Of a DNA stretch of 64,000 bases, positions 10,941 through 21,347 are shown one piece after another. The DNA comes from Streptomyces sp. Y2F8-2 (lineage in GTDB: Bacteria; Actinomycetota; Actinomycetes; Streptomycetales; Streptomycetaceae), in NCBI RefSeq assembly GCF_014905555.1, contig NZ_BNGS01000001.1, forward strand, positions 620,001 through 684,000, in the 5' to 3' direction. Position 1 is the stretch's first letter. Each line of letters begins with the position of its first letter. A model generated the notes under the pieces. The model had not been told where the DNA came from, searched no databases, and saw nothing but the letters and a program-made list of their open reading frames with translations. A program made the translations under genes and the position numbers.

Positions 10941-11296
10941 CCCCTCAGGAGCTGCGCACCTTCTGTCTGTCGTTCAACGCGGCGGTGGAGGACTTCCCGT
11001 TCAACCCGGAGACCTCGGTCTTCAAGGTGCAGGGCAAGCTCTTCGCGCTGACGACCCTGGACGCGCGGCCGCTGAAGGTCAACCTCAAGTGCGACCCGGA
11101 CGACGCGGTGCGGCTCCGCCGCGAGCACGAGGGCCTGATCGTCCCCGGCTGGCACATGAACAAGCGCCACTGGAACACGGTCACGGTCGACGGCGAGCTC
11201 CCGGACCGCCTGGTCCGGGAGCTCGTCGAGGACTCGTACGACCTGGTCGTCGCCGGCCTACCGCGCGCCGACCGCCTCCGACTCGACCGCCCCTGA
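10937..11296 (+). CDS. MmcQ/YjbR family protein
   Basis: A 119-residue MmcQ/YjbR (DUF419) protein with a CyaY-like alpha/beta fold. Recognisable family segments are FPFNPETSVFKVQGKLFAL, LKVNLKCDPD and the tail HMNKRHWNTV. These small cytoplasmic proteins are presumed DNA-binding but their role is unproven. The GTG start overlaps the corC stop (GTGA), so it is the fourth gene of the operon. Its last 39 bp overlap the 3' end of the convergent efflux gene. Confidence 0.88.
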   Translation: MTPQELRTFCLSFNAAVEDFPFNPETSVFKVQGKLFALTTLDARPLKVNLKCDPDDAVRLRREHEGLIVPGWHMNKRHWNTVTVDGELPDRLVRELVEDSYDLVVAGLPRADRLRLDRP

Positions 11297-12718
11297 GCCG
11301 CCCGCACGCCGGGTGCGCAGTCCCAGCGCCACCAGCACCGCCGCCGCCAGGACGATCGCGGCGTCCAGCGCGATCACCGTGTGCACGCCCGACAGCAGGT
11401 CCGTCGAGGTGGTGGCAAGGACGCCGAGGATCGGGATGCCCACGGTGATGCCGACCTGCTGGGTGGAGGTGACCAGGCCGGTGGCCAGGCCCTGCTCCTC
11501 GTCCGGGACGCCCGAGGTGACCGTCAGGCCGTAGGAGATGATCGCGCCCAGGTGGCACATGCTGGCCAGGGAGACGGCGGCCGTGGCGAGCCACACCGAC
11601 CAGACGTGGCTGTTCAGGCCCAGCAGGGCGGCGATCAGCGCCCCCTGCCCGGCGAGCGAGCCGACCAGCGTGCGGCGGGCGCCGAAGCGGCCGATGACCT
11701 TGGGGGCGTACGTGCCCGCCACCGCCGACAGGACACCCTGGAAGCCGAAGACCAGACCGGTCTCGAAGGCGGACAGACGCAGGACCTCCTGGAGGTAGAG
11801 CGTCAGCACGAAGATCACCGTCGACATCATCGAGAAGGTGACCAGGCCGCCCAGGTTGCCCCACGCCACCGTGCGGCGGCGCAGCATGGGCAGCGAGACC
11901 AGGGGCTGCGCGGTGCGGGACTCGACGAAGGCGAACGCCGTCAGCAGAAGGGCGCCGACGACCAGCGTCGTGATGACGTCCGCACGGCCGAAGCCGTGGT
12001 CGGCGGCCGTGGACAGGGCGTAGATCAGGGAGAGCAGGCCGCCGGTGACGGTGATCGCGCCGGGGACGTCCAGGCGCGGGCGGTCCGGGGTGCGGGACTC
12101 GGGCAGCAGACCGGGGGCGAGCGGGAGCACGATCAGCGCGAAGACCGAGAGCAGGCCCATCGTGGAGCGCCAGCCGAGGGCGTCGGTGAGGACGCCGCCC
12201 GCGACCATGCCGACCGTGAAGCCCAGCGACAGCAGCGTGCCGGAGATACCGAGGGCGCGGTCGCGGGCCGGGCCCTCCGGGAAGGTGGTGGTGAGCAGCG
12301 ACATCCCGGTCGGCACGATCGCCGCCGCGCCGAGGCCCTGAAGGGCGCGGCCCGCCAGGAACGAGGCCGGGTCCCAGGCGAACGTCGCGAGCAGCGAGGC
12401 GGCGCCGAACAGGGCCAGGCCGGCCAGGAACAGCTTGCGGCGCCCGTAGAGGTCGCCGATCCGGCCGAACAGGAGCAGGAAGCCACCGGACGGCAGGGCG
12501 AACGCGGTGACCGCCCACTGAAGGGCGGAGCGGCTCATTCCCAGGTCGTCGCCGAGGACGGGCAGCGCCACGTTCAGGACGGAGAAGTCCAGCGCGACCA
12601 TGAACTGGGCCGCGCACAGCACGAAGAGGACGAGTTTGTCGCGCGTCGACAGCCGGGGGTTGTCGAGCGGTTCGCGTGCGGAGGTGGTCGAGGTGGAGGT
12701 GGTGGTGTCGATCGCCAT
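11258..12718 (-). CDS. DHA2-family MFS efflux transporter
   Basis: A 486-residue, 14-helix drug:proton antiporter of the EmrB/QacA type. Motif A appears as GRIGDLYGRRKLF after helix 2, motif D1-like LDFSVLNVALP in helix 1, and the antiporter motif C region with GLLSLGFTVGMVAGGVLTD in helix 5. ATG at 12718 (MAIDTTTS) has GAGG about 9 nt upstream. It is divergent from an XRE/MmyB-type regulator, the common arrangement for inducible efflux. The 3' end overlaps the convergent MmcQ gene, implying insertion of this pair into the conserved operon region. The substrate is unknown. Confidence 0.92.
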   Translation of the reverse strand: MAIDTTTSTSTTSAREPLDNPRLSTRDKLVLFVLCAAQFMVALDFSVLNVALPVLGDDLGMSRSALQWAVTAFALPSGGFLLLFGRIGDLYGRRKLFLAGLALFGAASLLATFAWDPASFLAGRALQGLGAAAIVPTGMSLLTTTFPEGPARDRALGISGTLLSLGFTVGMVAGGVLTDALGWRSTMGLLSVFALIVLPLAPGLLPESRTPDRPRLDVPGAITVTGGLLSLIYALSTAADHGFGRADVITTLVVGALLLTAFAFVESRTAQPLVSLPMLRRRTVAWGNLGGLVTFSMMSTVIFVLTLYLQEVLRLSAFETGLVFGFQGVLSAVAGTYAPKVIGRFGARRTLVGSLAGQGALIAALLGLNSHVWSVWLATAAVSLASMCHLGAIISYGLTVTSGVPDEEQGLATGLVTSTQQVGITVGIPILGVLATTSTDLLSGVHTVIALDAAIVLAAAVLVALGLRTRRAGGSGAVESEAVGAR

Positions 12719-12766
12719 GGGCAAGAGCCTCGTGCGAGCGGAACATCCATGGGGAGTCGGCACTTA

Positions 12767-12786
12767 TGGTGGTGGTCGCACCACCA
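12767..12786. promoter_or_regulatory. Inverted repeat in the divergent efflux/XRE promoter region
   Basis: Perfect 8-bp arms TGGTGGTG and CACCACCA are separated by GTCG. The repeat is 24 nt before the regulator start and 49 nt before the efflux start, a suitable place for the regulator to act on both promoters. Confidence 0.45.
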
Positions 12787-12809
12787 GACACCGACGGGGG
12801 GATCCGTAC

Positions 12810-13679
12810 GTGCCCGAGGACGCGCTGAAGAGCCATCGGCTGCGGGAGTTGCGCGAGTTCCTGATGAGCAGGCGTGCCCGGGTCACCCCGGCGGAGGCCG
12901 GACTGCCCGCCGGCGGGCCGCGGCGCCGTACGCCCGGTCTGCGCCGCGAGGAGGTCGCCGTGCTGGCCGGGGTGGGCGTCTCCTGGTACCAGTGGCTGGA
13001 ACAGGGGCGGGACATCTCCGTCTCCCCGCAGGTACTGGACGCGGTGGCGCGGGTGCTGCGGCTCAGCAACGCGGAGCGCCGGCATCTGTACGTCCTGGCC
13101 GGGCTGAACCCGCCCGCGCCGGAGCCGGCGCCCGACCACGGCTGCGAGGGCATGCGGCGGCTGATCGACGCCTGGATGCCGTATCCGGCCCACATCATGG
13201 ACCGGTACTACAACTGCGTGATGTACAACGACGCCGCGGGCTGGGTGCTCGGGATGCGGCCCGAGATCACGCAGAACTGCATCGTCGACTTCTTCACCGA
13301 CCCGCTGTACCGCTCCCGCTCCCACAGCTGGGAGCAGAACGCGCACACGGTCGTCGCACAGTTCCGGGCGATGTGCTCGGACAACCCCGACGACGAGGGG
13401 TTCCGGGCGGTGCTGGCCGAGCTCAAGGCGGCGAGCCCGGAGTTCACCGAGCTGTGGGAGCGGCGGGACATCAAGGACGCCGGGGTGGTCCGCAAGGAGC
13501 TGGACCATCCGCTGGTGGGGCTGCTGTGCGTGGAGTCGACGGCGCTGAAGGTGCCGGCGCGGCCCGACCTGACGATCGTGCTCCACACCCCGCTGGAGGA
13601 GGCGAACACCACGGCGAAGCTGGAGTGGCTGGCCTCGCCGCAGGGCAGGCGCGGGGCGATGTATCCCGTGGCGGGCTGA
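12810..13679 (+). CDS. XRE-family regulator with MmyB-like ligand domain
   Basis: A 289-residue transcription factor. Residues about 10-95 hold the helix-turn-helix with PGLRREEVAVLAGVGVSWY and LEQGRDI, typical of the MmyB-like XRE group in Streptomyces. The C-terminal part (about 110-285) is the MmyB-type PAS-like ligand-binding domain, with WMPYPAHIMDRYYN and DFFTDP. The GTG start follows a G-rich ribosome-binding site at about 10 nt. It is divergently transcribed from the DHA2 exporter and is its likely regulator, probably via the inverted repeat at 12767-12786. Confidence 0.88.
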   Translation: MPEDALKSHRLRELREFLMSRRARVTPAEAGLPAGGPRRRTPGLRREEVAVLAGVGVSWYQWLEQGRDISVSPQVLDAVARVLRLSNAERRHLYVLAGLNPPAPEPAPDHGCEGMRRLIDAWMPYPAHIMDRYYNCVMYNDAAGWVLGMRPEITQNCIVDFFTDPLYRSRSHSWEQNAHTVVAQFRAMCSDNPDDEGFRAVLAELKAASPEFTELWERRDIKDAGVVRKELDHPLVGLLCVESTALKVPARPDLTIVLHTPLEEANTTAKLEWLASPQGRRGAMYPVAG

Positions 13680-13692
13680 CCTCGGCGTCTTC

Positions 13693-13830
13693 CGTCACGG
13701 GACGACTTCGGCGGTAACGCGTCACGGGACGACTTCGGCGGTAACGCGTCGCGGGACGATCTCGGCGGTAACGCGTCGCGGGACGATCTCGGCGGCAACC
13801 CGTCGCGGGACGATCTCGGCGGTGTACCCC
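13693..13830. repeat. 27-bp tandem repeat array (about 5 copies)
   Basis: Copies start at 13693, 13720, 13747, 13774 and 13801, with a degenerate sixth. Each contains GGGACGA and CTCGGCGG (or CTTCGGCGG), and most contain an ACGCGT junction. The array lies between the XRE gene and the deaminase-like gene. 27 is a multiple of 3, so the repeat stays open in several frames, but no gene is supported. Confidence 0.9.
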
Positions 13831-13870
13831 GTTGCGCGATGACCTCGACCGCTCTTCGTATGCTCGTGGC

Positions 13871-14224
13871 ATGACCGACAGCAATGCGCTCGACCCCGAG
13901 GACCGCAAGATCGTCACCCTGGCCCGTTCCGCGCGGGCCCGCAACGGCGTGCCCGAGGGGGCCGCGGTGCGGGACGAGACCGGACGGACGTACGTCGCCG
14001 GGACCGTCGCCCTCGAGTCGCTGAAGCTGAGTGCCCTGCAGACGGCGGTGGCCATGGCGGTGGCCTCGGGCGCGAAGTCGCTGGAGGCGGCGGCGGTCGT
14101 CACGGAGGCCGGGGTCGCGTCCGCGGAGGACCGCGCGGCCGTACGGGATCTCGGCGGGCCTCAGACGCCCGTGCTGGTGGCCGGGCCGGACGGGACGGTT
14201 CGCGTCACGGTGACCGCGGGCTGA
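13871..14224 (+). CDS. Cytidine-deaminase-like protein lacking catalytic zinc ligands
   Basis: A 117-residue protein with the size and alpha/beta layout of a cytidine deaminase (SARARNGVPEGAAVRDETGRTYVAGTV... pattern). It contains no histidine or cysteine, so the HxE and PCxxC zinc motifs are absent and it cannot be a classical deaminase. A homologous small gene lies immediately before era in Mycobacterium (Rv2365c position, from memory), so this is the conserved member of the phoH-ybeY-corC-era block. There is no Shine-Dalgarno; TATGCT lies 7 nt before the ATG, suggesting a leaderless mRNA. The function is unknown, perhaps structural or RNA-related. Confidence 0.8.
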   Translation: MTDSNALDPEDRKIVTLARSARARNGVPEGAAVRDETGRTYVAGTVALESLKLSALQTAVAMAVASGAKSLEAAAVVTEAGVASAEDRAAVRDLGGPQTPVLVAGPDGTVRVTVTAG

Positions 14225-14252
14225 CGGCTCGCGCCACGGTCGAATGGACAAA

Positions 14253-14318
14253 ACTGACGGCCCGTCAGTCCACTTGCCGCATCTCCATTGACTTCTCACA
14301 CAACCCGCACGTCAATGG
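14253..14318. promoter_or_regulatory. Two inverted repeats upstream of the WxL-like gene
   Basis: ACTGACG/CGTCAGT (14253-14269, 3-nt centre) is followed by CCATTGAC/GTCAATGG (14285-14292 and 14311-14318, 18-nt centre). The first could be an operator or the terminator of the upstream gene; the second spans the likely promoter of the secreted-protein pair. Both are perfect. Confidence 0.45.
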
Positions 14319-14372
14319 CCCCCTGTCGGCGCAGAAGAGCCGCTGCGCCCGCAACCACACGAGGGGGCCGTC

Positions 14373-15692
14373 ATGGCTTTACCGACTCGAAGACGCCGCT
14401 GGGCCTCGATACTCACGGTGACCGCCCTCGCGGTCGCCGGCGGGGGTGCCCTGGCCTGTCCGGCCGGCGCCGCACCGCAGCAGGTGGACTTCCCCACCCA
14501 CTGCATTCCGCCCGCGGTCGCGGGCATCCCCCCGATCGACGGCACCACCACCGCGAAGATCACGGTGGACAACGCCAGTCCCAAGGTCGGCGACACGGTC
14601 ACCGTGACCTACACGGTGGTCAAGGCCGCCGCGAGCAATCCGACCGACCTGGCGCTGCCGGCCGACATCATGACCCCGACCGGAAAAGTGTCCCTCGGGG
14701 GCGCCCAGACCGGTGACGTCACCGTCGCCGGGCCGAAGAAGAACCCGCCGGTGCCGGGGAAGGCGGCCTTCCCGTCCTTCTCCATGACCGGAACGTTCAC
14801 CGTCACCAAGGCCGGCCAGATCACCCTCTCGCCGGGCGACTACAACATCCACACCAGCTACATCCTCGAGCTGGACACCCCGTGCACGGTGACCAACCCG
14901 CCCGCCCCGGTGTCGGAGACCGTCACGGCGACCGACGGCACCCCGGCCAACACCCGGGCCATCTCGCTGAGTTCGGCCTCCGGTGACCCGGGCGCCAGTG
15001 TCACCGTCAGCGGCAGCAACTTCACGCCGGGCGCGACCGTCACCCTGGCCGGGCGGGCCGGGGGCACCCCGACCGCGGACACCGCCACCGTGACCGCGAA
15101 CTCCCAGGGCTCCTTCAGCGGTTCACTCGTCGTCAACGACAGAGCCACGACCGGGATCGTGGCCTACGAGGGCGGCTCCTGGAGCCAGGACAAGGGCGCG
15201 GGCCCGGCGGCGTACGTGGTCGACGACAACACGCCCGTCCCGGCCGGCAGTCAGAAGCTGACCACCACCGTCAAGGCGGGCACCCTGTCCATGTCCCAGG
15301 CCGGGGACGCCGTGGCCCTGGCGGCGGTGGACTTCGGCGAGGGAGGGACCTCCGCCGGGAAGCTCCAGACCGTGACCGTGCAGGACTTCCGCGGTGGCCC
15401 CGCCGGCTGGTCCCTGACCGGCAAGGTCACGAACTTCACCGGGCCCGGCGGCAAGATCGACGCCGGGAAGCTGAACTGGACCCCGGCCTGCGCGACCAAG
15501 CCGGGCAGCCCCAGCACCTGCAAGGCCGGCTCGGCAGGAGCCGTGGGCACCTCGGGGGCGACCCTCGCGTCGACGTCCGACGGCATGCTCACCGGCGGCC
15601 AGTTCACCGTCGACGCCGGGCTGTCCCTGGACGTACCGGCGTTCACGCCTCCGGGCTCGTACTCCGGTGTGCTCACCCTGACGCTCGCCTGA
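14373..15692 (+). CDS. Secreted WxL-like domain surface protein
   Basis: A 439-residue exported protein. The signal peptide has a basic MALPTRRRRW start, a hydrophobic core and probable cleavage near AGAAP (about 34). Residues 50-185 form a beta-rich Ig-like region and 195-250 a short immunoglobulin-type repeat (SGDPGASVTVSGSNFTPG). The C-terminal part (about 290-439) has the WxL-domain pattern: VKAGTLSMS, QTVTVQDFRGGPAGWSLTG (the W-S-L motif) and final VPAFTPPGSYSGVLTLTLA. In Firmicutes such domains bind peptidoglycan and partner with DUF916 proteins. Here a DUF916 gene follows 59 nt downstream, which strengthens the call. GAGGGGG precedes the ATG. Confidence 0.75.
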   Translation: MALPTRRRRWASILTVTALAVAGGGALACPAGAAPQQVDFPTHCIPPAVAGIPPIDGTTTAKITVDNASPKVGDTVTVTYTVVKAAASNPTDLALPADIMTPTGKVSLGGAQTGDVTVAGPKKNPPVPGKAAFPSFSMTGTFTVTKAGQITLSPGDYNIHTSYILELDTPCTVTNPPAPVSETVTATDGTPANTRAISLSSASGDPGASVTVSGSNFTPGATVTLAGRAGGTPTADTATVTANSQGSFSGSLVVNDRATTGIVAYEGGSWSQDKGAGPAAYVVDDNTPVPAGSQKLTTTVKAGTLSMSQAGDAVALAAVDFGEGGTSAGKLQTVTVQDFRGGPAGWSLTGKVTNFTGPGGKIDAGKLNWTPACATKPGSPSTCKAGSAGAVGTSGATLASTSDGMLTGGQFTVDAGLSLDVPAFTPPGSYSGVLTLTLA

Positions 15693-15751
15693 GCGCAAGG
15701 GGCGTCCGCACCCGCCCGTTCCCCGTCCCTCGTCCGTGGGGGTCCGCACCC

Positions 15752-18374
<2,623 letters not shown>

Positions 18375-18386
18375 TCACCGGCGCTC

Positions 18387-18442
18387 GTTTCCTGTTGCGT
18401 ACAGGTGTGTTTCCGTGACGTTTCGTATTGCGGGAAGGTTTC
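18387..18442 (-). promoter_or_regulatory. Candidate GlnR-binding region upstream of amtB
   Basis: GAAAC (minus strand) occurs at 18387-18391, 18409-18413, 18420-18424 and 18438-18442. The first three lie at 22- and 11-bp spacing, the helical-turn spacing expected of GlnR half-sites (gTnAc-n6-GaAAc, from memory). The partner gTnAc halves are degenerate (GTACG between two of them), so the match is partial. Confidence 0.5.
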
Positions 18443-18525
18443 CGGAATCTCACCGGGGTGCTCGCGGGGCCCGGGGCGCGGCCGGGCGTGCGGAGGGGCT
18501 CCGTGGATCAGGGAGAATGGGCGCC

Positions 18526-19476
18526 ATGAGCGTGCGCACCCAGCCATCCGAGCCCACCGAGGCCGTCCACCGGGCGGGCTTCGCCTGTTTCGTGGGCCGC
18601 CCCAACGCGGGCAAGTCCACCCTGACGAACGCTCTGGTCGGGCAGAAGGTGGCGATCACCTCGAACCGGCCGCAGACGACGCGGCACACGGTGCGGGGCA
18701 TCGTGCACCGGCCGGACGCCCAGCTGATCCTGGTGGACACACCGGGTCTGCACAAGCCGCGCACGCTGCTGGGCGAGCGGCTGAACGACGTGGTGCGCAC
18801 GACGTGGGCGGAGGTCGACGTGATCGGCTTCTGTCTGCCCGCCGACCAGAAGATCGGCCCAGGGGACCGCTTCATCGCGAAGGAACTGGCGGGGATCAGG
18901 AAGACCCCCAAGGTCGCGATCGTCACGAAGACGGACCTGGTGGACTCCAAGGCCCTGGCCGAGCAGCTCATCGCGATCGACCGGCTGGGTGAGGAGCTGG
19001 GGATCGAGTGGGCGGAGATCGTCCCCGTGTCGGCGACCGCGAACAAGCAGGTGGACCTGCTGGCGGACCTGCTGATCCCGCTGCTGCCGGAGGGGCCGGC
19101 GCTGTATCCCGAGGGCGATCTGACGGACGAGCCGGAGCAGGTCATGGTGGCGGAGCTCATCCGTGAGGCGGCGCTGGAGGGCGTCCGGGACGAACTGCCG
19201 CACTCGATCGCGGTGGTGGTGGAGGAGATGCTGCCGCGCGAGGACCGGCCCGCGGACAAGCCGCTGCTGGACATCCACGCGAACGTCTACATCGAGCGGC
19301 CGAGCCAGAAGGGGATCATCATCGGTCCCAAGGGCAAGCGGCTGAAGGAGGTCGGCATCAAGTCCCGCAAGCACATCGAGGCGCTGCTGGGGACGCCGGT
19401 GTTCCTGGACCTCCACGTGAAGGTGGCCAAGGACTGGCAACGGGACCCGAAGCAGCTGCGGCGCCTGGGCTTCTGA
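18526..19476 (+). CDS. era: GTPase Era
   Basis: Era is the essential GTPase of 30S ribosome assembly and 16S rRNA processing. The 316-residue product has G1 GRPNAGKST (24-32), G3 DTPG, G4 TKTD and a C-terminal KH domain with GIIIGPKGKRLKEVG. ATG at 18526 is chosen because GGGAGA lies 9 nt upstream; an out-of-frame ATG lies at 18517. It belongs functionally with ybeY and phoH, from which it has been separated by about 7.5 kb of extra genes. Its promoter region is shared with the divergent amtB gene. Confidence 0.97.
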   Translation: MSVRTQPSEPTEAVHRAGFACFVGRPNAGKSTLTNALVGQKVAITSNRPQTTRHTVRGIVHRPDAQLILVDTPGLHKPRTLLGERLNDVVRTTWAEVDVIGFCLPADQKIGPGDRFIAKELAGIRKTPKVAIVTKTDLVDSKALAEQLIAIDRLGEELGIEWAEIVPVSATANKQVDLLADLLIPLLPEGPALYPEGDLTDEPEQVMVAELIREAALEGVRDELPHSIAVVVEEMLPREDRPADKPLLDIHANVYIERPSQKGIIIGPKGKRLKEVGIKSRKHIEALLGTPVFLDLHVKVAKDWQRDPKQLRRLGF

Positions 19477-19480
19477 GCGG

Positions 19481-20010
19481 TTCCCGCCCCTGCCACCCCT
19501 ACCCTTCCCGCCCTCCAGGGGCTCCGCCCCTTCGCCCCCGCCGGGGCTCCGCCCCTGCACCCCGCCGGGGCTCCGCCCCTACACCCCGCCGAGGCTGCGC
19601 CCCTACACCCCGCCGAGGCTGCGCCCCTACACCCCGCCGAGGCTGCGCCCCTACACCCCGCCGGGGCTCCGCCCCTACACCCCGCCGGGGCTCCGCCCCT
19701 ACACCCCGTCGGCGCTCCGCCCCTGCACCCCGTCGGCGCTCCGCCCCTACACCCCGCCGAGGCTGCGCCCCTACACCCCGCCGAGGCTGCGCCCCTACAC
19801 CCCGCCGGGGCTCCGCCCCAGACCCCGTTCGGGGGCCGGCCCCCGAACCCCCGCTCCTCGAACGCCGGAGGGGCTGAATTCTGCGCCCGTCCGGCGTCTC
19901 CCTGCTCGAAGAGCTTGGGGAAGTTCGAGGACGGGGCCGTAGGCCGACGGCGGGGGTCTGGGGGCGCAGCCCCCCAGGGTCGGGAAGGGTAGGGGCGGCG
20001 GGGGCGGGAA
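19481..20010. repeat. 530-bp repeat structure: 50-bp inverted arms enclosing a 13-copy, 24-bp hairpin array
   Basis: This gene-free stretch separates convergent era and the PfkB gene. The arms 19481-19530 and 19961-20010 are imperfect inverted copies (poly-C/T on the left, poly-G/A on the right). Inside, about 13 units of 24 bp (19514-19825) each carry GGGGCTCCGCCCC or GAGGCTGCGCCCC. A further stem (about 19862-19900) pairs ACGCCGGAGGGGC with GCCCGTCCGGCGT. GGGGGCGCAGCCCCC occurs at about 19960-19975. It probably acts as a two-way terminator and is likely variable in copy number. No coding sequence is supported. Confidence 0.88.
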
Positions 20011-20034
20011 AAATCCCGTGCCACCCCCGCGGCG

Positions 20035-21201
20035 TCACCCCGGTCGGCGGAAGCCGATCGTCGGGACGGCGCGGCGGCGCGGCCACGCTTCGATGTCCTC
20101 CTGCGGGACCAGGCCCTCCAGGAACGCGTAGCGGGTCAGGGCCGCCGGGTCCTGGCTCTCGTAGGACTGGACCTTGCGCCACCATGCCCCGATCTCCGAC
20201 CAGTCGGGCGCCGACAACGAGCCGCCGAACTCCTGGACGGACAGCGCCGCCGTCAGACCGGCGAAGGCGAGGCGGTCGGCCAGCGGCCACTCCGCCAGCG
20301 TGCCGGTCACGAAACCCGCCACGAAGACGTCACCCGCCCCCGTGGGGTCCAGCGCCTCCACGGCGATCGCGGGCACGCCCGCGCTCTCCCCGGTGCGCCC
20401 GTCCACGGCGTACGCCCCCTCCGCGCCGAGGGTGACCACGGCCAGCGGCACGTACTCGGTGAGCGCGTGCGCGGCGGCGCGCGGGCAGTCCGTGCGCGTG
20501 TACCGCATGGCCTCCTCCGCGTTCGGCAGGAACGCCTCGCAGTGTTCGAGGTCGGCCAGCGCCGCCGGGTCCCACGCCCCGGTCTCGTCCCAGCCGACGT
20601 CGGCGAAGATCCGTGTGCCCTGCTTCGCGGCCTCCGCGATCCACGGCTCACGCCTGCCCGGCGTCAGCGAGGCGACCGCGGCCCGGGCGCGCGGCGGGCA
20701 GGCGAAAAGATCTTCGCCCGGAGGGCGTCCGTTGAGGGTGGTGGTGGGCGACGGGCGGGATGGCTCCTCCGGCGGCGGCTCGTGGCCGTGGGAGACCATG
20801 GTGCGCTCGCCCTCGTAGGCCATGGAGACGGTCACCGGGGAGTGCCAGCCGGGGACTTTGCGGGACGGCGAGAGGTCGATGCCCTCGCCCTCCTTCAACT
20901 CGTCCCAGCAGTACTCGCCGTAGTGGTCGTCACCGAAGGCCGCCGCCAGGCACGTCCGCAGGCCGAGGCGGGCCAGCGCGGTGGCCATGTTGGCGACGCC
21001 GCCGGGGCTCGACCCCATGCCCCGCGCCCAGGACTCGGTGCCACGCACCGGGGCGGAGTCGAGGCCGGTGAAGATGATGTCGAGGAAGACGGTCCCCGTG
21101 AGGTAGACGTCCCAGGGCGGGTCGCCGGGCGCGCGCAGCGCGCCAAGGGGGTCGACGTGGGCGTGGTGGCGGTGTGGTCCCTCTCCGATGGACGCGGTCA
21201 C
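20035..21201 (-). CDS. PfkB-family carbohydrate kinase
   Basis: A 388-residue ribokinase-like sugar kinase. The N-terminal signature region is GTVFLDIIFTGL...SSPGGVANMATALARLGL, and the C-terminal PfkB signature DPTGAGDVFVAGF holds the catalytic Asp. The GTG start at 21201 follows AGGGAG at 7 nt. About 30 residues rich in Pro/Ser/Thr after SHGHEPPPEEP (near residues 140-170) look like an insertion caused by a repeat shared with the neighbouring glucarate dehydratase gene. The specificity is unknown; its place beside sugar-acid genes suggests a role in hexuronate or aldonate use, but the kinase could be independent. The 146-bp gap to the next gene allows cotranscription. Confidence 0.85.
   Translation of the reverse strand: MTASIGEGPHRHHAHVDPLGALRAPGDPPWDVYLTGTVFLDIIFTGLDSAPVRGTESWARGMGSSPGGVANMATALARLGLRTCLAAAFGDDHYGEYCWDELKEGEGIDLSPSRKVPGWHSPVTVSMAYEGERTMVSHGHEPPPEEPSRPSPTTTLNGRPPGEDLFACPPRARAAVASLTPGRREPWIAEAAKQGTRIFADVGWDETGAWDPAALADLEHCEAFLPNAEEAMRYTRTDCPRAAAHALTEYVPLAVVTLGAEGAYAVDGRTGESAGVPAIAVEALDPTGAGDVFVAGFVTGTLAEWPLADRLAFAGLTAALSVQEFGGSLSAPDWSEIGAWWRKVQSYESQDPAALTRYAFLEGLVPQEDIEAWPRRRAVPTIGFRRPG
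20736..20760. repeat. 25-bp repeat, copy 1 (in the PfkB gene)
   Basis: Identical, in inverted orientation, to 21834-21858 in the glucarate dehydratase gene. It is followed on the left by the palindrome GGCGAAAAGATCTTCGCC (20701-20718). Confidence 0.85.
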
Positions 21202-21347
21202 GGTGCGCTCCCTGGCGTGGTGCTGATCCAGCCAGTGTGCACCAAGCGTCCCTCCGGGCGGGCCGGTCGCCCGCGCCCGCCCGGGTCGGCGGTCGGCCAT
21301 CGGCTGCCGGCGGGCGCGCGCCCCGTACCCGCCACGTTCGCGGGCCG

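Noticed and set aside
13693..13830. Possible CRISPR array
   Set aside because: The 27-bp units adjoin each other without unique spacers and no cas gene is present.
13471..14103. Minus-strand frame overlapping the 27-bp array and the deaminase-like gene
   Set aside because: Its repeats come from the DNA array, and it is antisense to two supported genes.
19514..19825. Minus-strand frame encoding an 8-residue GCRGGAPA-type repeat protein
   Set aside because: It is produced by the 24-bp repeat; there is no start signal and third-base bias is absent.
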